NCBI GenBank assembly: GCA_001602925.1
Contig: LUZT01000013.1
Span: 18,966-82,965, forward strand
Reading direction: 5' to 3'
DNA length: 64,000 nucleotides
Origin: Chlorobiales bacterium Clorobi_01
GTDB lineage: Bacteria; Bacteroidota; Chlorobiia; Chlorobiales; Chlorobiaceae
Shown: positions 62,903-64,000 of the stretch, one piece after another
How positions within the stretch are numbered: the stretch's first letter is position 1
Layout of the letters: every line of letters begins with the position of its first letter
The notes under the pieces: model-generated
What the model saw: only the letters and a program-made list of their open reading frames with translations
What the model was told of the DNA's origin: nothing
Database searches by the model: none
Position numbers and translations under genes: made by a program

Positions 62903-63733
62903 ATGAGTTTAGTATTGGCCGTTTACGGAAAAGGCGGGATCGGCAAGAGCACGACCAGCGCAAACATTTCGGCAGCGCTGGCGCTCAAGGGGGCCAAGGT
63001 GCTCCAGATCGGTTGCGACCCGAAGCACGACAGCACCTTTCCAATTACCGGAAAGCTCCAGAAAACCGTCATCGAGGCTCTTGAAGAGGTCGATTTCCAC
63101 CACGAGGAGCTTTCACCCGAAGATATCGTCGAAACCGGTTTTGCGGGTATCGACGGTCTCGAAGCGGGGGGGCCTCCCGCGGGAAGCGGCTGCGGCGGCT
63201 ACGTCGTCGGCGAGTCGGTGACGCTGTTGCAGGAGATGGGGTTGTACGACAAGTACGACGTTATTCTCTTTGATGTGCTCGGCGACGTGGTGTGCGGCGG
63301 CTTCAGCGCCCCGCTGAACTATGCCGACTATGCGGTTATCATCGCCACCAACGACTTCGACAGCATCTTCGCGGCCAACCGCCTCTGCATGGCCATTCAG
63401 CAGAAGAGCGTGCGTTACAAGGTGCAGCTCGCCGGCATCGTGGCCAACCGTGTTGACTACACCAAAGGCGGCGGCACCAACATGCTCGACCAGTTCGCCG
63501 AACAGGTCGGCACGCGCCTGCTCGCCAAGGTTCCGTACCATGAGTTGATCCGCAAGAGCCGCTTCGCTGGAAAGACGCTCTTCGCGATGGACCCGAACGA
63601 GCCAGAGCTGGCAGAGTGCCTCGCGCCTTATAACGAGATTGCCGACCAGATTCTCTCCGAAAAGCCTATTGCCTCGGTGCCCAAGCCGATTGGCGATCGC
63701 GAAATCTTCGATATCGTCGGTGGCTGGCAGTAA
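62903..63733 (+). CDS. bchL: Light-independent protochlorophyllide reductase iron protein
   Basis: 276-residue BchL, a NifH-like ATPase that passes electrons to BchN-BchB. P-loop [11 protein letters not shown], switch [14 protein letters not shown] region, and the 4Fe-4S cysteines in AGSGCGGYV and DVVCGGFS. Complete. Last gene of the bch run in this window. Confidence 0.98.
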   Translation: MSLVLAVYGKGGIGKSTTSANISAALALKGAKVLQIGCDPKHDSTFPITGKLQKTVIEALEEVDFHHEELSPEDIVETGFAGIDGLEAGGPPAGSGCGGYVVGESVTLLQEMGLYDKYDVILFDVLGDVVCGGFSAPLNYADYAVIIATNDFDSIFAANRLCMAIQQKSVRYKVQLAGIVANRVDYTKGGGTNMLDQFAEQVGTRLLAKVPYHELIRKSRFAGKTLFAMDPNEPELAECLAPYNEIADQILSEKPIASVPKPIGDREIFDIVGGWQ

Positions 63734-63761
63734 AAGCTTGTCTGGCATAGAATTATGGTAC

Positions 63762-63785
63762 AAAGGGGCGCGTGAGCGTCCCTTT
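63762..63785 (+). terminator. Hairpin downstream of bchL
   Basis: AAAGGGGCGC (63762-63771) pairs over ten positions with GCGTCCCTTT (63776-63785), including one G-T pair, closed by a GTGA tetraloop. No T-run follows, but the strength of the stem and its place 28 bp after the bchL stop suggest the end of the bchNBL transcript. Confidence 0.5.
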
Positions 63786-63867
63786 GGCGTTTCAGGGTAC
63801 TTGGTGGCCGAAGATGATGGTCGAGGGGAAGTTTGGTCTAGTCTACCCATATTGCCCGGTTTTTAAA

Positions 63868-63902
63868 TTTTTGTCAGAAAAAGAAGGGTTTTTCTCAGAA
63901 AA
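63868..63902. promoter_or_regulatory. 21-bp-spaced direct repeat in the terminal non-coding region
   Basis: TTTTTGTCAGAAAA (63868-63881) and TTTTTCTCAGAAAA (63889-63902) differ at one position and start exactly 21 bp apart, two DNA turns. Such spacing is typical of cooperative regulator sites. The inner parts also form an inverted repeat AGAAAAA/TTTTTCT. The gene that might be controlled lies beyond 64000. The rest of 63734-64000 contains no gene. Confidence 0.35.
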
Positions 63903-64000
63903 GATTTGGAGGAGAGGTGGAGGTGTGTTACATTAGGATCCTTCACTTGAGACGGGGACGTTTCGAGAGGGGGAAAAGGCCCGAAAGGGTTCTGTTATTT

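Overview
The window looks like chromosome of a green sulfur bacterium (Chlorobiaceae, most like Chlorobaculum). The evidence is a bchN-bchB-bchL set for dark protochlorophyllide reduction next to purA and engB, a GC-rich codon style, frequent TTG/GTG starts, and a fused str-S10-spc-alpha ribosomal cluster. Species cannot be fixed from sequence reading alone.

Layout. 1-4753 (+) holds housekeeping genes: chorismate mutase, mltG, pgk, a rhomboid protease, a DUF1232 membrane protein and a macro-domain protein. 4939-9134 is an accessory block: two adjacent P-loop ATPases followed by an Abi_2-type HEPN protein. 9331-13511 returns to core functions: SYLF protein, gatB, xseB (-), obgE, a short argA-type acetyltransferase and HPr. 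13545-22399 is a tightly coupled (4-bp overlaps) seven-gene surface-polysaccharide operon: four glycosyltransferases, one methyltransferase, a flippase and a YfhO-type membrane protein. 22514-25676 has corA, yqhA (-), a possible frameshifted small gene (-) and a phosphopantetheinyl transferase (-).

26076-45966 is one co-directional ribosomal supercluster: rpsL-rpsG-fusA-tuf, then rpsJ to rplN, a tRNA-Gly(TCC) inserted between rplN and rplX, then rplX to rplQ including secY, map, infA, rpmJ and rpoA. A hairpin with a T-run follows tuf. 46030-49520 contains rsmG (-), a GDP-mannose pyrophosphorylase gene and cysS (-). 50078-54048 has a membrane protein with a tetracysteine tail, a Rieske/glutamate-synthase fusion and a secreted VWA protein.

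54353-57100 is a strongly AT-rich island unlike everything around it. It carries a possible small membrane peptide, a divergent nitrilase-fold protein with a large C-terminal extension, and an overlapping second gene with an R-x4-H HEPN-like signature near its C-terminus. This is the best candidate for an undescribed (possibly anti-phage) system; the function is inferred. 57387-63733 returns to core genes: engB, purA, a cluster of small palindromes, a thiamine-binding-family protein and bchN-bchB-bchL. The window ends in a non-coding stretch with a terminator-like hairpin and a 21-bp-spaced direct repeat.
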